38,706 bases of DNA, taken from NCBI GenBank assembly GCA_047974405.1, contig JBKECI010000048.1, forward strand, positions 1 through 38,706, given 5' to 3'. Shown one piece after another: positions 1 through 8,381 of the stretch. The position numbers and the translations under genes were made by a program. The stretch's first letter is position 1. Each line of letters opens with the position of its first letter. The stretch comes from UPXZ01 sp047974405 (GTDB taxonomy: Bacteria > Bacteroidota > Bacteroidia > Bacteroidales > Paludibacteraceae). The notes beneath the pieces are model-generated. The model was given only the letters and a program-made list of their open reading frames with translations, did no database searches and was not told the origin of the DNA.

Positions 1-392
1 AAGGATTTTTTCAATCCATTCCCGCAGGCATATCAATGGGGGTAGAAACCCTTAGCGACTACGTGAAAGGGATGAAATGTGTATTTACCAAAGAAGGAGC
101 CTCTAGTTTGGGGGGATTTGGCTCTATTGGCAAGCTGTTTCCACCCGTTTGGGATTGGCAAACTTTTTGGTTGATGACAGCCTTTCTCTCTGTTATATTG
201 GCCTTTATGTATTTTCTGCCTATACCCGGTTTGGATGGAGGATATGTACTGTTTTTACTTTACGAGATGGTTACGGGAAAAAAACCAAGCGAAAAATTTA
301 TGGAAAACGCCGTTACCGTAGGGTTTGTACTGCTGATGACACTGTTAATCTATGCCAATGGCAACGATATTGTTAAAGCTTTGTTCAATTGA
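1..392 (+). CDS. rseP: RIP zinc metalloprotease RseP (site-2 protease), C-terminal part
   Basis: This is the 3' end of a gene that begins before the window; the reading frame is open from base 3, so the ATG at 36 is internal. The product is an M50 intramembrane protease that cleaves anti-sigma factors within the inner membrane. What is visible is the last part of the PDZ/linker region, a membrane segment, and the sequence FLPIPGLDGGYVLF, which carries the LDG motif holding the third zinc ligand of the family. A final hydrophobic helix (FVLLMTLLIYANGNDI) is typical of Bacteroidetes RseP ends. The N-terminal HExxH motif lies outside the window. In this phylum rseP usually follows dxr, which cannot be checked here. 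The gene ends with TGA at 390-392. Confidence 0.93.
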   Translation, partial: GFFQSIPAGISMGVETLSDYVKGMKCVFTKEGASSLGGFGSIGKLFPPVWDWQTFWLMTAFLSVILAFMYFLPIPGLDGGYVLFLLYEMVTGKKPSEKFMENAVTVGFVLLMTLLIYANGNDIVKALFN

Positions 393-430
393 TAGCTTTC
401 TCAAAAAGAAATAACTAAATATTAAAATCA

Positions 431-630
431 TATTAGACATTATACAGATTAGTTTGTTGTAACTCTTATTATCAGTAAAATATTACAATTTTTCTTATCC
501 CTTTTCCGGGAGACAGATTGTTTCAAGCCCTCTTACTCCCCTTTTAAAAGGGGGAGTTTCTCAAATCCCCTTTAAGGAAAAGGGATTTAGAAGAATTGAA
601 ATTTGTAACTTTCGTTTTCAAGTTCCCCCA
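431..630 (+). repeat. Dispersed palindrome-bearing repeat, copy A
   Basis: A roughly 200-bp element whose second copy lies inverted at 14523-14678. Blocks shared exactly are 465-485 (21 bp, containing ATCAGTAAAATATTA), 508-526 (GGGAGACAGATTGTTTCAA) and 596-612 (TTGAAATTTGTAACTTT). A looser match begins at 431 (TATTAGA, then ATACAGA). Between the last two exact blocks the copies differ in length and sequence, but both are filled with palindromes. Here there are two hairpins, one around 536-558 (ACTCCCC/GGGGAGT arms) and one around 563-588 (AAATCCCC/GGGATTT arms). This pattern, with conserved flanks and a variable palindromic centre, resembles a REP-like or MITE-like non-autonomous element. No coding potential is convincing. 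Confidence 0.75.
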
Positions 631-702
631 TAGAAAAAAGATGTATCGATTAAAATTTTTGAAAGACAGCTGTATGTCATTCCAATTTATATAGTCTCTA
701 TT

Positions 703-1200
703 GTGAAAAAAAAAGAAATGTATTTACCTGCGCTACTCTCCTTGTATTCCATATTAAGCACACAGTTTTCTTTTGGGCTGAGAGGCGGGCTAAATGGTCC
801 TAATGTACTGGCCGGCAACTCTACCAACTTTCAAGTAAAACTTGATTTTTTTTAGGTAGGAATAGCAGTCGATTATGCTTTCTCTCCCAACGTATTGTTG
901 CAGTCGAGGTTATTTTTTACCATCAAAGAGTCACGGATAGAAAAAGAGAGTGAAACTATTCCGTAGATGCGACTAAAACATCGTAAAATTAATCGAAAAA
1001 GGGGCAATAAACCCTATGTGTATGCAATTGCCGATACATTTGGGCTACAAAATAGATATTTCTCCCAATGCCAAGTTTGCAATAGATGCCGGTCTGTATG
1101 TAACATACGGGATTGGCTGGTAAACATAGCAACCAATGACGATTAGGATACTATCGCAAAAAATATGAACGCGTTCATCAGTATAGACTATAATTTTTAA
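703..1200 (+). pseudogene. Decayed outer-membrane beta-barrel (PorT-like) protein gene
   Basis: A degraded gene for a small secreted beta-barrel protein. From the GTG at 703 (or the in-frame ATG at 718) the frame gives a signal-peptide-like start and then LRGGLNGPNVLAGNSTNFQV, a typical N-terminal strand pattern of Bacteroidetes outer-membrane beta-barrel proteins. It is interrupted by TAG at 853-855 and again at 964-966. The homologous sequence resumes in another frame from about 1016 (QLPIHLGYKIDISPNAKFAI, then DAGLYVTYGIGW) until TAA at 1121. A third segment in the original frame (KNMNAFISIDYNF) ends at 1198-1200. Two stops and at least two frameshifts make a functional product very unlikely. 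The family assignment rests on pattern recognition of the translated pieces. Confidence 0.72.
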
Positions 1201-1227
1201 TTAAATATTGCCTCGCACCACATATAA

Positions 1228-1259
1228 GGGTGTTTTGAAAATTTATTTTCAAAACACCC
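1228..1259. terminator. Perfect 15-bp inverted repeat (hairpin)
   Basis: Arms 1228-1242 (GGGTGTTTTGAAAAT) and 1245-1259 are exact reverse complements with a 2-base centre. It lies just after the decayed beta-barrel gene and about 120 bp before the predicted tnaA promoter. The stem is A/T-rich towards the loop and is not followed by a clean T-run, so it may be a bidirectional terminator relic or an IS/MITE end rather than an efficient terminator. Confidence 0.5.
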
Positions 1260-1379
1260 ATTATAATATCTGCGATTGCGCAACCATGTCTTCCCCTCGG
1301 CACATTATCCCTACACAAAAAAACACTTTTTTCCCCATTTTTGCCCTGAAAAAATCACATTTCATCCGTATTTTTTAAT

Positions 1380-1387
1380 TATCTTTG
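1380..1387 (+). promoter_or_regulatory. Predicted -7 element for the tnaA-like gene
   Basis: TATCTTTG fits the Bacteroidetes -7 consensus TAnnTTTG. A weak -33 match (TTTC) lies at 1360-1363. It leaves a leader of about 95 bases before the ATG at 1489. No tnaC-like leader peptide with a conserved Trp was found in that leader. Confidence 0.45.
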
Positions 1388-1488
1388 TCCCTTTCTTATT
1401 TTCTATTAAAAGCAAAACACAGATATTTTCTTTTGATCTATAGCAATATTAAACAAATATCAATCTAATTTAAATAAATCTGATTATC

Positions 1489-2937
1489 ATGCAAGAAATT
1501 AAATTTTACAGCGGTGAAAATATTCCTTTGGAGTTACATAAAACCCGTATTGTACAAAAACTATTTTTAGTTCCCATCGAGAGACGTCTCGAAGCGCTGT
1601 ACGAAGGTGGTTTTAATACTTTTCGGCTCAATACCAAAGATGTATTTCTAGATATGCTTACCGACTCGGGTACCAATGCCATGAGCGACAATCAGCTTGC
1701 TGCAATGATGCAGGCAGACGACGCTTACGCCGGTTCGCAAAGTTTCAGTCGGCTTGAGCAAGCAGTACAAGATGTTTTGGGGAAAAAATATCTTTTACCG
1801 GTACACCAAGGGCGGGCTGCTGAAAACATCCTCTCTTTAGCCTACGTTAGAAAAGGGAGCCTGATTCCAATGAATTATCACTTTACAACCGCTATGGCGC
1901 ATATTACCGACAAAGGAGGGCAAATTGCAGAGTTACTCTACGACGAGGCGTATGTAGTAAACTCCGACCATCCTTTCAAAGGAAATATGAACATCGAAAA
2001 ACTTGAAGAGGTAATACTCTCGCACGGAGCCAAAAATATACCATTCATCCGTATGGAAGCTTCTACCAATCTTATAGGTGGACAGCCTTTTTCGGTTCAA
2101 AATATGCGGGACGTTCGTGCCATAGCCGAAAAATATAACATCAGAGTTGTACTTGATTGCAGCCTGATTGGTGAAAATGCCTACTTGATACTTCAACGTG
2201 AAGACGAGTTCAAAAATTCGGATATGAAAACGGCAATCCAAGCTCTCACTTCTCAGGCAGATATATGTTATTTCTCTGCCCGCAAGTTAAGCTCATCACG
2301 CGGTGGAGGAGTTTGCACCGACAATCAAGATATTGTGCGGGAATTGGAAGCGTTGGTTCCGCTCTACGAAGGATTTTTGACCTACGGTGGAATATCAGTA
2401 AGAGAAATAGAAGCTATGGCGGTAGGATTGTACGAAACGCTGGACGAAACAATGATAAGTCAAAGCCCTACCTTTATAAAATATCTAGTAAACGAATTGG
2501 ATAAAAAGGGAATTCCGGTAATAAAACCGGCAGGAGTTCTCGGTGTACACGTAGATGCTATGCAGGTGTGCGCCCACATACCTCAAACCGAATATCCCGC
2601 CGGAGCGCTAGCTGCCGCCTTTTTTTTAATATCGGGAGTAAGAGGCATGGAGCGTGGCTCTATTTCCAACCAAAGAGACGAATACGGCAACGAAACATAT
2701 GCCGACATGGAATTGCTGCGGCTTGCCGTCCCACGACGCGTGTTCACACTCTCTCAAATCAAATATGTAGAAGACCGGATGACATGGCTATACGAAAATC
2801 GCCACTTAATCGGAGGACTAAAGTTTGTGTACGAACCGCCCGTGCTGCGTTTCTTTATGGGGGGACTCGAACCCACCTCAGACTGGCCACAACAATTGAT
2901 AACCAAATTCAAAGAAGACTTTGGAGAAAGTTTATAA
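1489..2937 (+). CDS. tnaA: Tryptophanase-family beta-eliminating lyase (divergent TnaA)
   Basis: A 482-residue PLP enzyme of the tryptophanase/tyrosine phenol-lyase family, which splits L-tryptophan (or L-tyrosine) into indole (or phenol), pyruvate and ammonia in the cytoplasm. The family blocks are clear: LTDSGTNAMSDNQ near 58-69, PVHQGRAAENILS near 104-116, GGQPFSVQNM near 197-206, and EGFLTYGGISVRE. The PLP lysine is K266 in FSARKLSSS, and the pyridine-contacting Asp is D223 in VVLDCS. Two places depart from the tryptophanases I know. DATR or DAAR around the Asp is DCSL here, so the usual Arg three residues after it is Leu226. The usual S(A/S)KKDG block is SARKLSSSRGGG. The gene is monocistronic, with a hairpin terminator downstream. 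Substrate could be Trp, Tyr or another amino acid, so the symbol denotes the family. Confidence 0.82.
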   Translation: MQEIKFYSGENIPLELHKTRIVQKLFLVPIERRLEALYEGGFNTFRLNTKDVFLDMLTDSGTNAMSDNQLAAMMQADDAYAGSQSFSRLEQAVQDVLGKKYLLPVHQGRAAENILSLAYVRKGSLIPMNYHFTTAMAHITDKGGQIAELLYDEAYVVNSDHPFKGNMNIEKLEEVILSHGAKNIPFIRMEASTNLIGGQPFSVQNMRDVRAIAEKYNIRVVLDCSLIGENAYLILQREDEFKNSDMKTAIQALTSQADICYFSARKLSSSRGGGVCTDNQDIVRELEALVPLYEGFLTYGGISVREIEAMAVGLYETLDETMISQSPTFIKYLVNELDKKGIPVIKPAGVLGVHVDAMQVCAHIPQTEYPAGALAAAFFLISGVRGMERGSISNQRDEYGNETYADMELLRLAVPRRVFTLSQIKYVEDRMTWLYENRHLIGGLKFVYEPPVLRFFMGGLEPTSDWPQQLITKFKEDFGESL

Positions 2938-2964
2938 CAAAATAGCAAAATAAGAACAGCGAAG

Positions 2965-3006
2965 CACAAGGTAGGGTAATCTCTTATCTTGTGTTTTTGT
3001 TTTTTG
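2965..3006 (+). terminator. Rho-independent terminator of the tnaA-like gene
   Basis: A nine-base-pair stem (2965-2973 CACAAGGTA with 2985-2993 TATCTTGTG, one G-U pair) is followed by a T-rich tract (TTTTTGTTTTTTG). Confidence 0.65.
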
Positions 3007-3067
3007 ATACAATCCGTATGCAATCAATATATTTTTCAAATAATTATGTCATACCCATTTTTTAGCT

Positions 3068-3075
3068 TAAATTTG
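3068..3075 (+). promoter_or_regulatory. Predicted -7 element for the 3131-5666 gene pair
   Basis: TAAATTTG matches TAnnTTTG and lies 55 bases before the ATG at 3131, just downstream of the tnaA terminator. Confidence 0.4.
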
Positions 3076-3130
3076 CCGAAAAATAATTGAAACCATTTTG
3101 CGTTCTATTATTCCATAACTATATTATTAT

Positions 3131-4606
3131 ATGATTGCTCGGTATCTCAAAAATACAACCTTAATATTATGTGTGGTTTCAATAACCACTCTGTCTGGTC
3201 TCTTATCCTGCACGGACGAACACTTTTCGTCCAATCCATCCCTAAAACTAAGATTTTCTACCGATACACTTCTTTTTGATACTGTTTTTACTGGCATAGG
3301 GAGCGCCACCTCTAAGATAATGGTGTATAACCCAAGTAGCAAAAACTTACAAATCTCCTCCATACAGCTTGCCGGAGGCGAAAACTCCCCCTACCGTCTG
3401 AATGTGGACGGGAACATCAACAAAAATAACGAATTTCACCATATTGAACTTAGAGCTAACGACAGCCTGTATGTTTTTGTAGAAGTAACCGTTTCTTCTC
3501 AGACAAACGATGCCCCCACTTTGGCCAAAGACTCTATTGTTTTTAATACCAACAACAACATTCAGGATGTAAAACTTATTGCCTACGGGCAAAATATGGA
3601 AATTCTCAAAAATAGAATTATAGGTAATGATACCACGCTCACAGCAGACAAACCCTATATTATTTATGGAAATCTGATTGTTGATTCGGCAAAAACCCTT
3701 ACATTAGCCTCAGGCTGCCGCCTGTTTTTTCATGCCCAATCCAACCTCATCGTGTACGGCAATCTGATAGCAGAAGGCACGCAGGAAAAGCCTGTGTTGC
3801 TACGGGGCGATAGGACAGACCGATTATTTCCCGAAGTACCTTACAATTACGTTTCCAACCAATGGGGGAGCGTATTGCTGCTCAATCCCGAAGGACATCA
3901 CAAACTAAACTATGTACAGATGAATAGTGGATACGCCGGCATATACTTTGCAAATGAAGACAGGAGTAAAACTCCCACGCTTAAAATAACCAACAGTCGT
4001 ATCCACAATTTTTTGAAATATGGTTTGGTCGTTCAAAATGGAAACGTTACGGTCGGGAATACCGAAATATCCAATACAGGAAGTTATTCGGTATATTTAA
4101 ACGGAGGGCACCATGAATTTACGCACTGCACCATAGCCAATTATTTTAACAGCTCAAACGTGTTGATACAGCCAAGTTCCCGCGAACAAAACGTAGCCTT
4201 TATAGCTATGGAATTGAACAAATCGCAACCTATGGAAACCATTTTCGAAAATAGTATTATAGCGGGGAGTATGAACAATGAATTTGAAATTATGACTCGT
4301 TTCCCAGAGCAATATCATGCTACTTTCAAAAACAGCTATATCAAAATGCCGGAAACAGCATACAACTTACTGCAATTTATCCAAATACGCCGGTACGAAA
4401 GACAAGATACCTTGTTTGCAAATACCTATTTTGCCTCTGGAAAAAAGCAATACTACAACTTTACACTCGACTCGGTGTCTCCTGCCCGAAATATTGGAGA
4501 TACTGAGGCGGCCAAAAAGCACCCGTTTGATATGAATGGATACAATCGCTTTGAAGACAACCAACCCGACGCCGGAGCCTATGAGTGGCAATCTGTAAAA
4601 AAATAA
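3131..4606 (+). CDS. Surface lipoprotein with parallel beta-helix repeats
   Basis: A 491-residue predicted lipoprotein. The first 26 residues form a signal peptide ending in the lipobox LLSC (lipidated Cys27). An immunoglobulin-like segment (about 40-155) follows, in which the rhythm LSTDTLLFDTVFTGIGS/NPSSKNLQISSIQL is typical of Bacteroidales lipoproteins. From about 160 to 450 there are short repeating strands with NS/NG turns (IIYGNLIVDS, LIVYGNLIAEG, LKITNSRIHNF, VTVGNTEISNTGSYSVYL), as expected of a right-handed parallel beta-helix. The C-terminus DMNGYNRFEDNQPDAGAYEW is a signature seen at the end of many Bacteroidetes beta-helix proteins. No polysaccharide-lyase active site was recognised, so an enzymatic or structural surface role is open. 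It is followed after 19 bases by the next gene, probably in one operon. Confidence 0.8.
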   Translation: MIARYLKNTTLILCVVSITTLSGLLSCTDEHFSSNPSLKLRFSTDTLLFDTVFTGIGSATSKIMVYNPSSKNLQISSIQLAGGENSPYRLNVDGNINKNNEFHHIELRANDSLYVFVEVTVSSQTNDAPTLAKDSIVFNTNNNIQDVKLIAYGQNMEILKNRIIGNDTTLTADKPYIIYGNLIVDSAKTLTLASGCRLFFHAQSNLIVYGNLIAEGTQEKPVLLRGDRTDRLFPEVPYNYVSNQWGSVLLLNPEGHHKLNYVQMNSGYAGIYFANEDRSKTPTLKITNSRIHNFLKYGLVVQNGNVTVGNTEISNTGSYSVYLNGGHHEFTHCTIANYFNSSNVLIQPSSREQNVAFIAMELNKSQPMETIFENSIIAGSMNNEFEIMTRFPEQYHATFKNSYIKMPETAYNLLQFIQIRRYERQDTLFANTYFASGKKQYYNFTLDSVSPARNIGDTEAAKKHPFDMNGYNRFEDNQPDAGAYEWQSVKK

Positions 4607-4625
4607 ATTTGTCTATTATTTTTAC

Positions 4626-5666
4626 ATGTCAAAAAACTCTCAAGATATGAGAAAATGTCTCTTAGTGATATCACTTTCAATATTCTTTTTTGCCGTCAAA
4701 GCGCAAGATGAAAAGAGGCTATTTAGGATAATGAGCTATAATGTCGAAAATTATTTTGACTGTATAGACGATTCGCTAAAAATGGACGAAGAATACCTGC
4801 CAACGGGTATCAGGGGTTGGAATAACGAAAAGTATCGTACCAAACAAAACCATATATCAAAAGTTATTGCAGCCGTAGGTGGCTGGGAGCCTCCTGCTTT
4901 GGTGGCGCTTTGTGAAATAGAGAGCGAAAAATGTATGATTGACCTGACCCGCTATTCACCTCTGAAAAACTTGAGGTATAAGTATATCCACTACGAGTCT
5001 CCCGATATACGGGGAGTGGACGTAGCTTTACTGTATCAACCCTATTTATTCAAACCGATTTATGCCGAGCCCGTCAAAATTAACTTTCCAAACTCCGATA
5101 CCAAAACCCGAGATATATTGTATGTGACCGGAAAAACCTTTATCGGAGATACGTTGAATGTGTTTGTATGCCACTTTCCATCTCGGTTGGGAGGTGAGTT
5201 GGAGTCGGAAGAAAAACGTACTTTTGTAGCCTCTAAGTTGAGAGAGAAAGTGGACAGCATCTTTTCTGTAAATACCAGGGCAAACATCGTTATACTGGGT
5301 GATTTTAACGATTATCCCACCAGCACAAGCATCGAAAAAACCCTGAATGCAAGTAAACCAACAGAGCCTTTTGATGACAATAAACTCTACAATCTGGCAT
5401 TTACGCTGCAAGAAAAAGGCATCGGAACCCACAAGTACGAGGCGGAATGGGGTATGTTGGATCAAATTATTGTGTCGGGAAATTTACTCAACACCTCCAA
5501 TACAATTTTTACCTCCAAAAATGATATTTTTGTATTTGATGCCGATTTTTTATTGGAAGACGATGAAAAATTTCTGGGAAAAAAGGCGTTCAGAACGTAC
5601 AATGGGATGAAATATCAAGGTGGCTTTGCCGATCATTTACCGGTATATGTCAATTTTTGGTATTGA
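4626..5666 (+). CDS. Secreted endonuclease/exonuclease/phosphatase family protein
   Basis: A 346-residue member of the Mg2+-dependent EEP fold (DNase I-like), cleaving phosphodiesters or phosphomonoesters. Family motifs appear in order: MSYNVENYFD near 38 (metal-binding Asn), ALCEIES near 96 (metal-binding Glu), DIRGVDVALLY, VCHFPSRLGG (catalytic His), GDFNDYP (Asp/Asn), LDQIIVSG, and a terminal FADHLPVYV with the catalytic His. A signal peptide precedes the domain. The ATG at 4647 (MRKCLLVISL) would give a more ordinary signal peptide than the ATG at 4626, so either start is possible. Export suggests a role in scavenging extracellular nucleic acid or phosphate. The substrate cannot be read from sequence. 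Likely co-transcribed with the upstream lipoprotein. Confidence 0.85.
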   Translation: MSKNSQDMRKCLLVISLSIFFFAVKAQDEKRLFRIMSYNVENYFDCIDDSLKMDEEYLPTGIRGWNNEKYRTKQNHISKVIAAVGGWEPPALVALCEIESEKCMIDLTRYSPLKNLRYKYIHYESPDIRGVDVALLYQPYLFKPIYAEPVKINFPNSDTKTRDILYVTGKTFIGDTLNVFVCHFPSRLGGELESEEKRTFVASKLREKVDSIFSVNTRANIVILGDFNDYPTSTSIEKTLNASKPTEPFDDNKLYNLAFTLQEKGIGTHKYEAEWGMLDQIIVSGNLLNTSNTIFTSKNDIFVFDADFLLEDDEKFLGKKAFRTYNGMKYQGGFADHLPVYVNFWY

Positions 5667-5747
5667 AATTTTTATAAAATAGAAAAAATATTTTTAACAC
5701 ACACACATAATTATCTTTCATCTCCAAAGAAGATTAAACAACACAAT

Positions 5748-6473
5748 ATGGACGTTCAACTTTTTATTCCCTGCTACGTAGACCAATTCTACCCCGAAAC
5801 AGGCTTCAACACCATCAAAATTTTGGAGAAAGCGGGATGTACGGTACACTACAATCCAAATCAAACTTGCTGCGGCCAGCCTGCGTTCAACAGTGGATAT
5901 TGGAAAGAAGCCGCCTCATTAGCCGCAAAATTTATGGCCGATTTTGATACAGCGATACCGATTGTGTCTCCTTCCGCTTCATGCACAAGTTTTATCATTC
6001 ATCACTATCATAAATTACTACAAGACAAACCGGATTTGATGTCCCGCTTAGAATCGCAACGCAAACAAATATACGAACTATCCGACTTTCTTGTCAATAT
6101 CTTAAATAAAAGAGAGTTGGATGCATATTTTCCACATAAAGTTACTTATCATGACAGTTGTTCTGCTCTGAGGGAATATGGAATTAAGCAAGAGCCGAGA
6201 GAACTTTTACGATATGTAAACGGTTTAGAACTTATAGAGATGGATGAATGTGAAACCTGTTGCGGTTTTGGCGGAACCTTTGCTGTAAAAAATCCTGACA
6301 TATCATCGGCTATGACTGAAAGAAAGGTAGAAAATGCTGTTGCCACAGGAGCTGCTTACATCATAAGCACCGAAGCCTCTTGCCTGATGAACATAAACGG
6401 ATACATCGCCAAAAAGAGTTTACCGGTCAAAGGTATCCACCTTGCCGATGTACTTGCTTTCGGATTGAAGTGA
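5748..6473 (+). CDS. lutA: LutA/YkgE-like (Fe-S)-binding CCG-domain protein
   Basis: A 241-residue protein with two cysteine-rich CCG domains, the family of LutA/YkgE and of the heterodisulfide reductase and glycolate oxidase iron-sulfur subunits. Cysteines that probably bind the cluster are C9, C31, C41-C42 (TCCGQP), C79, C138, C168 and C171-C172 (ETCCGFGG). In LutABC, LutA works with LutB and LutC to oxidise L-lactate to pyruvate at the membrane. The length matches LutA (about 240). Neither lutB nor lutC is adjacent: an antiporter and pdxH follow in the same direction with gaps of 52 and 16 bases. The partner genes may lie elsewhere, or the protein may serve another redox complex. Upstream TATCTTTC at 5713-5720 is a candidate -7 element. 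Confidence 0.85.
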   Translation: MDVQLFIPCYVDQFYPETGFNTIKILEKAGCTVHYNPNQTCCGQPAFNSGYWKEAASLAAKFMADFDTAIPIVSPSASCTSFIIHHYHKLLQDKPDLMSRLESQRKQIYELSDFLVNILNKRELDAYFPHKVTYHDSCSALREYGIKQEPRELLRYVNGLELIEMDECETCCGFGGTFAVKNPDISSAMTERKVENAVATGAAYIISTEASCLMNINGYIAKKSLPVKGIHLADVLAFGLK

Positions 6474-6525
6474 TAATTTTTAAATCAATTCCATCAATGA
6501 CTTTCCATAAATTAACTATTTGCGA

Positions 6526-7689
6526 ATGGTAGAACTTACGATAGCAATTTGCGCATTGCTGCTTTTGGCCTATTTGTTTGATATAACTTTTGCTAAAACT
6601 CGAATTCCCACAGTCATATTGCTGTTGGTATTAGGCGGAGTGGTGAGATATTTCACAGACTATTTTGAAATTCCGATGCCCGATTTAGACCCTTTACTTC
6701 CACTTATCGGAACTATTGGGTTGATACTTATCGTATTGGAGGGGGCGTTGGAGTTGGATCTGGAGCGTTCTAAAGCCCTGTTTATTACTAAATCTTTTTT
6801 TATGGCGTTTTTACCTCTTATTGTATTAGTCTTTGGAGGTGCTTGGGTTTTGTACACCTTTTTCAATATTCCCTACTTGAAAGGGATGATTAACCTGACA
6901 CCTCTTGCCATTATAAGTAGTGCCATATCAATCCCAAGCAGTCAAAATTTATGCACCCGAAACAGAGAATTTATTACCTATGAAGGAAGTTTCTCAGATA
7001 CGCTGGGAGTAGTATTTTTTAATCTTATCACCATCGAAAATATATCGGAGCGGAATGTTTTCGGACGCTTTACTCTTACTATAATTATTGTGCTGATTCT
7101 AAGTTTGATTGCTACCTTGCTACTTTCCTATATGCTGGGAAAAATCAAACACAAAGTAAAATACATACCCATTATCCTCATAGCGCTTTTGCTCTACTCC
7201 GTATCTGAACATTATCATATGCCCGGGTTGATATTTATCATGCTGTTCGGTTTGTTTTTGGGAAATGTACGAAAGTTGTCGCATTTTAAATTTATATCCA
7301 GAATACAGCCGGAAACCCTTGAGATAGAGGTTGTCAAATTTAAAGAACTTACTTCAGAAGCCACTTTTTTGGTACGTTCCCTCTTTTTTCTGCTGTTTGG
7401 ATACTTATTGGATGCCGCCGTATTGATAAACTCGGAATCGTTGATTTGGGCTGTGGGAATTACAGTGGGCATTTACCTTGTGAGGTATTTTTTCCTGAAA
7501 CTATTAAAAATAGAGATACTCCCGCTACTTTTTATTGCTCCGAGAGGACTGATTACTATTGTGTTGTTTCTTTCAATATCCCAATCGCAGCACATACCCT
7601 ATATTGTTCAGCCCGTAGTGATACAGGTTATCATACTCACCTCAATCATTATGATGATAGAATTGGTTACCACCCAAAAAAGACAGTAA
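6526..7689 (+). CDS. Cation/proton antiporter (CPA superfamily)
   Basis: An integral membrane protein of about 387 residues with 11-12 hydrophobic segments covering nearly the whole length, of the sodium/hydrogen exchanger type. Visible family-like elements are IPTVILLLVLGGVVRYF in the second helix, GLILIVLEGALELDL in the next, the short polar stretch SSAISIPSSQN in the middle, the acidic helix EGSFSDTLGVVFFNLI with the likely ion-binding Asp, and a late APRGLITIVLF helix typical of CPA1-like exchangers. No TrkA-N or other cytoplasmic regulatory tail is present. The frame is open from a TTG at 6520, but the ATG at 6526 gives a natural N-terminus. Position between lutA-like and pdxH suggests a shared transcript. 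The ion (Na+ or K+) cannot be told. Confidence 0.85.
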   Translation: MVELTIAICALLLLAYLFDITFAKTRIPTVILLLVLGGVVRYFTDYFEIPMPDLDPLLPLIGTIGLILIVLEGALELDLERSKALFITKSFFMAFLPLIVLVFGGAWVLYTFFNIPYLKGMINLTPLAIISSAISIPSSQNLCTRNREFITYEGSFSDTLGVVFFNLITIENISERNVFGRFTLTIIIVLILSLIATLLLSYMLGKIKHKVKYIPIILIALLLYSVSEHYHMPGLIFIMLFGLFLGNVRKLSHFKFISRIQPETLEIEVVKFKELTSEATFLVRSLFFLLFGYLLDAAVLINSESLIWAVGITVGIYLVRYFFLKLLKIEILPLLFIAPRGLITIVLFLSISQSQHIPYIVQPVVIQVIILTSIIMMIELVTTQKRQ

Positions 7690-7705
7690 CAAAAAAAAAC
7701 AGACT

Positions 7706-8347
7706 ATGCACGAAGAAATTGCCGACATTAGAATAAATTACTCGCAGAAAAACTTAGACGAATCTGGCGTAGAAAAAAATGCGTTCGACCAATTTGAAAA
7801 ATGGTGGAATGAAGCCGTACATTCTGAAATTTCGGAGGTAAACGCTATGACGGTTGCTACCGTAAACAATGGAGTTCCCAATGCCCGTATTGTACTCTTG
7901 AAAGCTTTTGACGAACGTGGTTTTGTTTTTTTTAGCAACTACAGCAGTCAAAAAGGGGGCGAACTCAAAGAAAATCCAAACGTCTGTTTGGTTTTTTTCT
8001 GGAAAGAGTTGGAGCGTCAGGTACGCATTGTTGGCGTAGCCGAAAAAACATCGGTACAGGAAAGCATAGATTATTTCAACAGCCGCCCCGAGGGAAGCAA
8101 AATAGGGGCTTGGGCTTCGGCACAGAGTCTAGCGGTAGCCGGAAAAGGATTTTTGAAAGAAACTTTTGATTTTTATACCGAAAGATTCAAGCGGGGTGTT
8201 ATCCCCAAACCCCCACACTGGGGAGGGTATAGAGTAAAGCCCTCATCAATAGAGTTTTGGCAGGGCAGGCCAAGTCGTATGCACGATAGATTGGTATATA
8301 CTTTGCAAAAAAATGGTTTGTGGAAAATCGAACGGCTGCAACCGTAA
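7706..8347 (+). CDS. pdxH: Pyridoxamine 5'-phosphate oxidase
   Basis: A 213-residue FMN enzyme (usual length 210-220) that oxidises pyridoxamine or pyridoxine 5'-phosphate to pyridoxal 5'-phosphate in the cytoplasm. Characteristic stretches are RIVLLKAFDERGFVFFSNY (FMN and substrate contacts), SQKGGELKENP, VCLVFFWKELERQVRI, SRPEGSKIGAWAS, and the C-terminal PPHWGGYRVKPSSIEFWQGR with RMHDR, the PROSITE-type signature of the family. It starts 16 bases after the antiporter. It requires O2 as electron acceptor, which is worth noting in a probably anaerobic organism, though many Bacteroidetes keep it. It converges with the downstream minus-strand stress protein gene across a 34-base gap. Confidence 0.96.
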   Translation: MHEEIADIRINYSQKNLDESGVEKNAFDQFEKWWNEAVHSEISEVNAMTVATVNNGVPNARIVLLKAFDERGFVFFSNYSSQKGGELKENPNVCLVFFWKELERQVRIVGVAEKTSVQESIDYFNSRPEGSKIGAWASAQSLAVAGKGFLKETFDFYTERFKRGVIPKPPHWGGYRVKPSSIEFWQGRPSRMHDRLVYTLQKNGLWKIERLQP

Positions 8348-8381
8348 TGAAATTTTTTAAAATATCTTAGTTATATTACCG

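Noticed and set aside
393..1488. CRISPR array or tRNA in the long gap after rseP
   Set aside because: The palindromic units are not regularly spaced repeats, and no tRNA T-loop or cloverleaf pattern was seen here or in other gaps.
1388..1488. A tnaC-type leader peptide before the tryptophanase-like gene
   Set aside because: No short open frame with a start and a conserved Trp was found in the leader.
5748..8347. A complete lactate-utilisation operon
   Set aside because: Only the LutA-like subunit is present; the following genes are an antiporter and pdxH.
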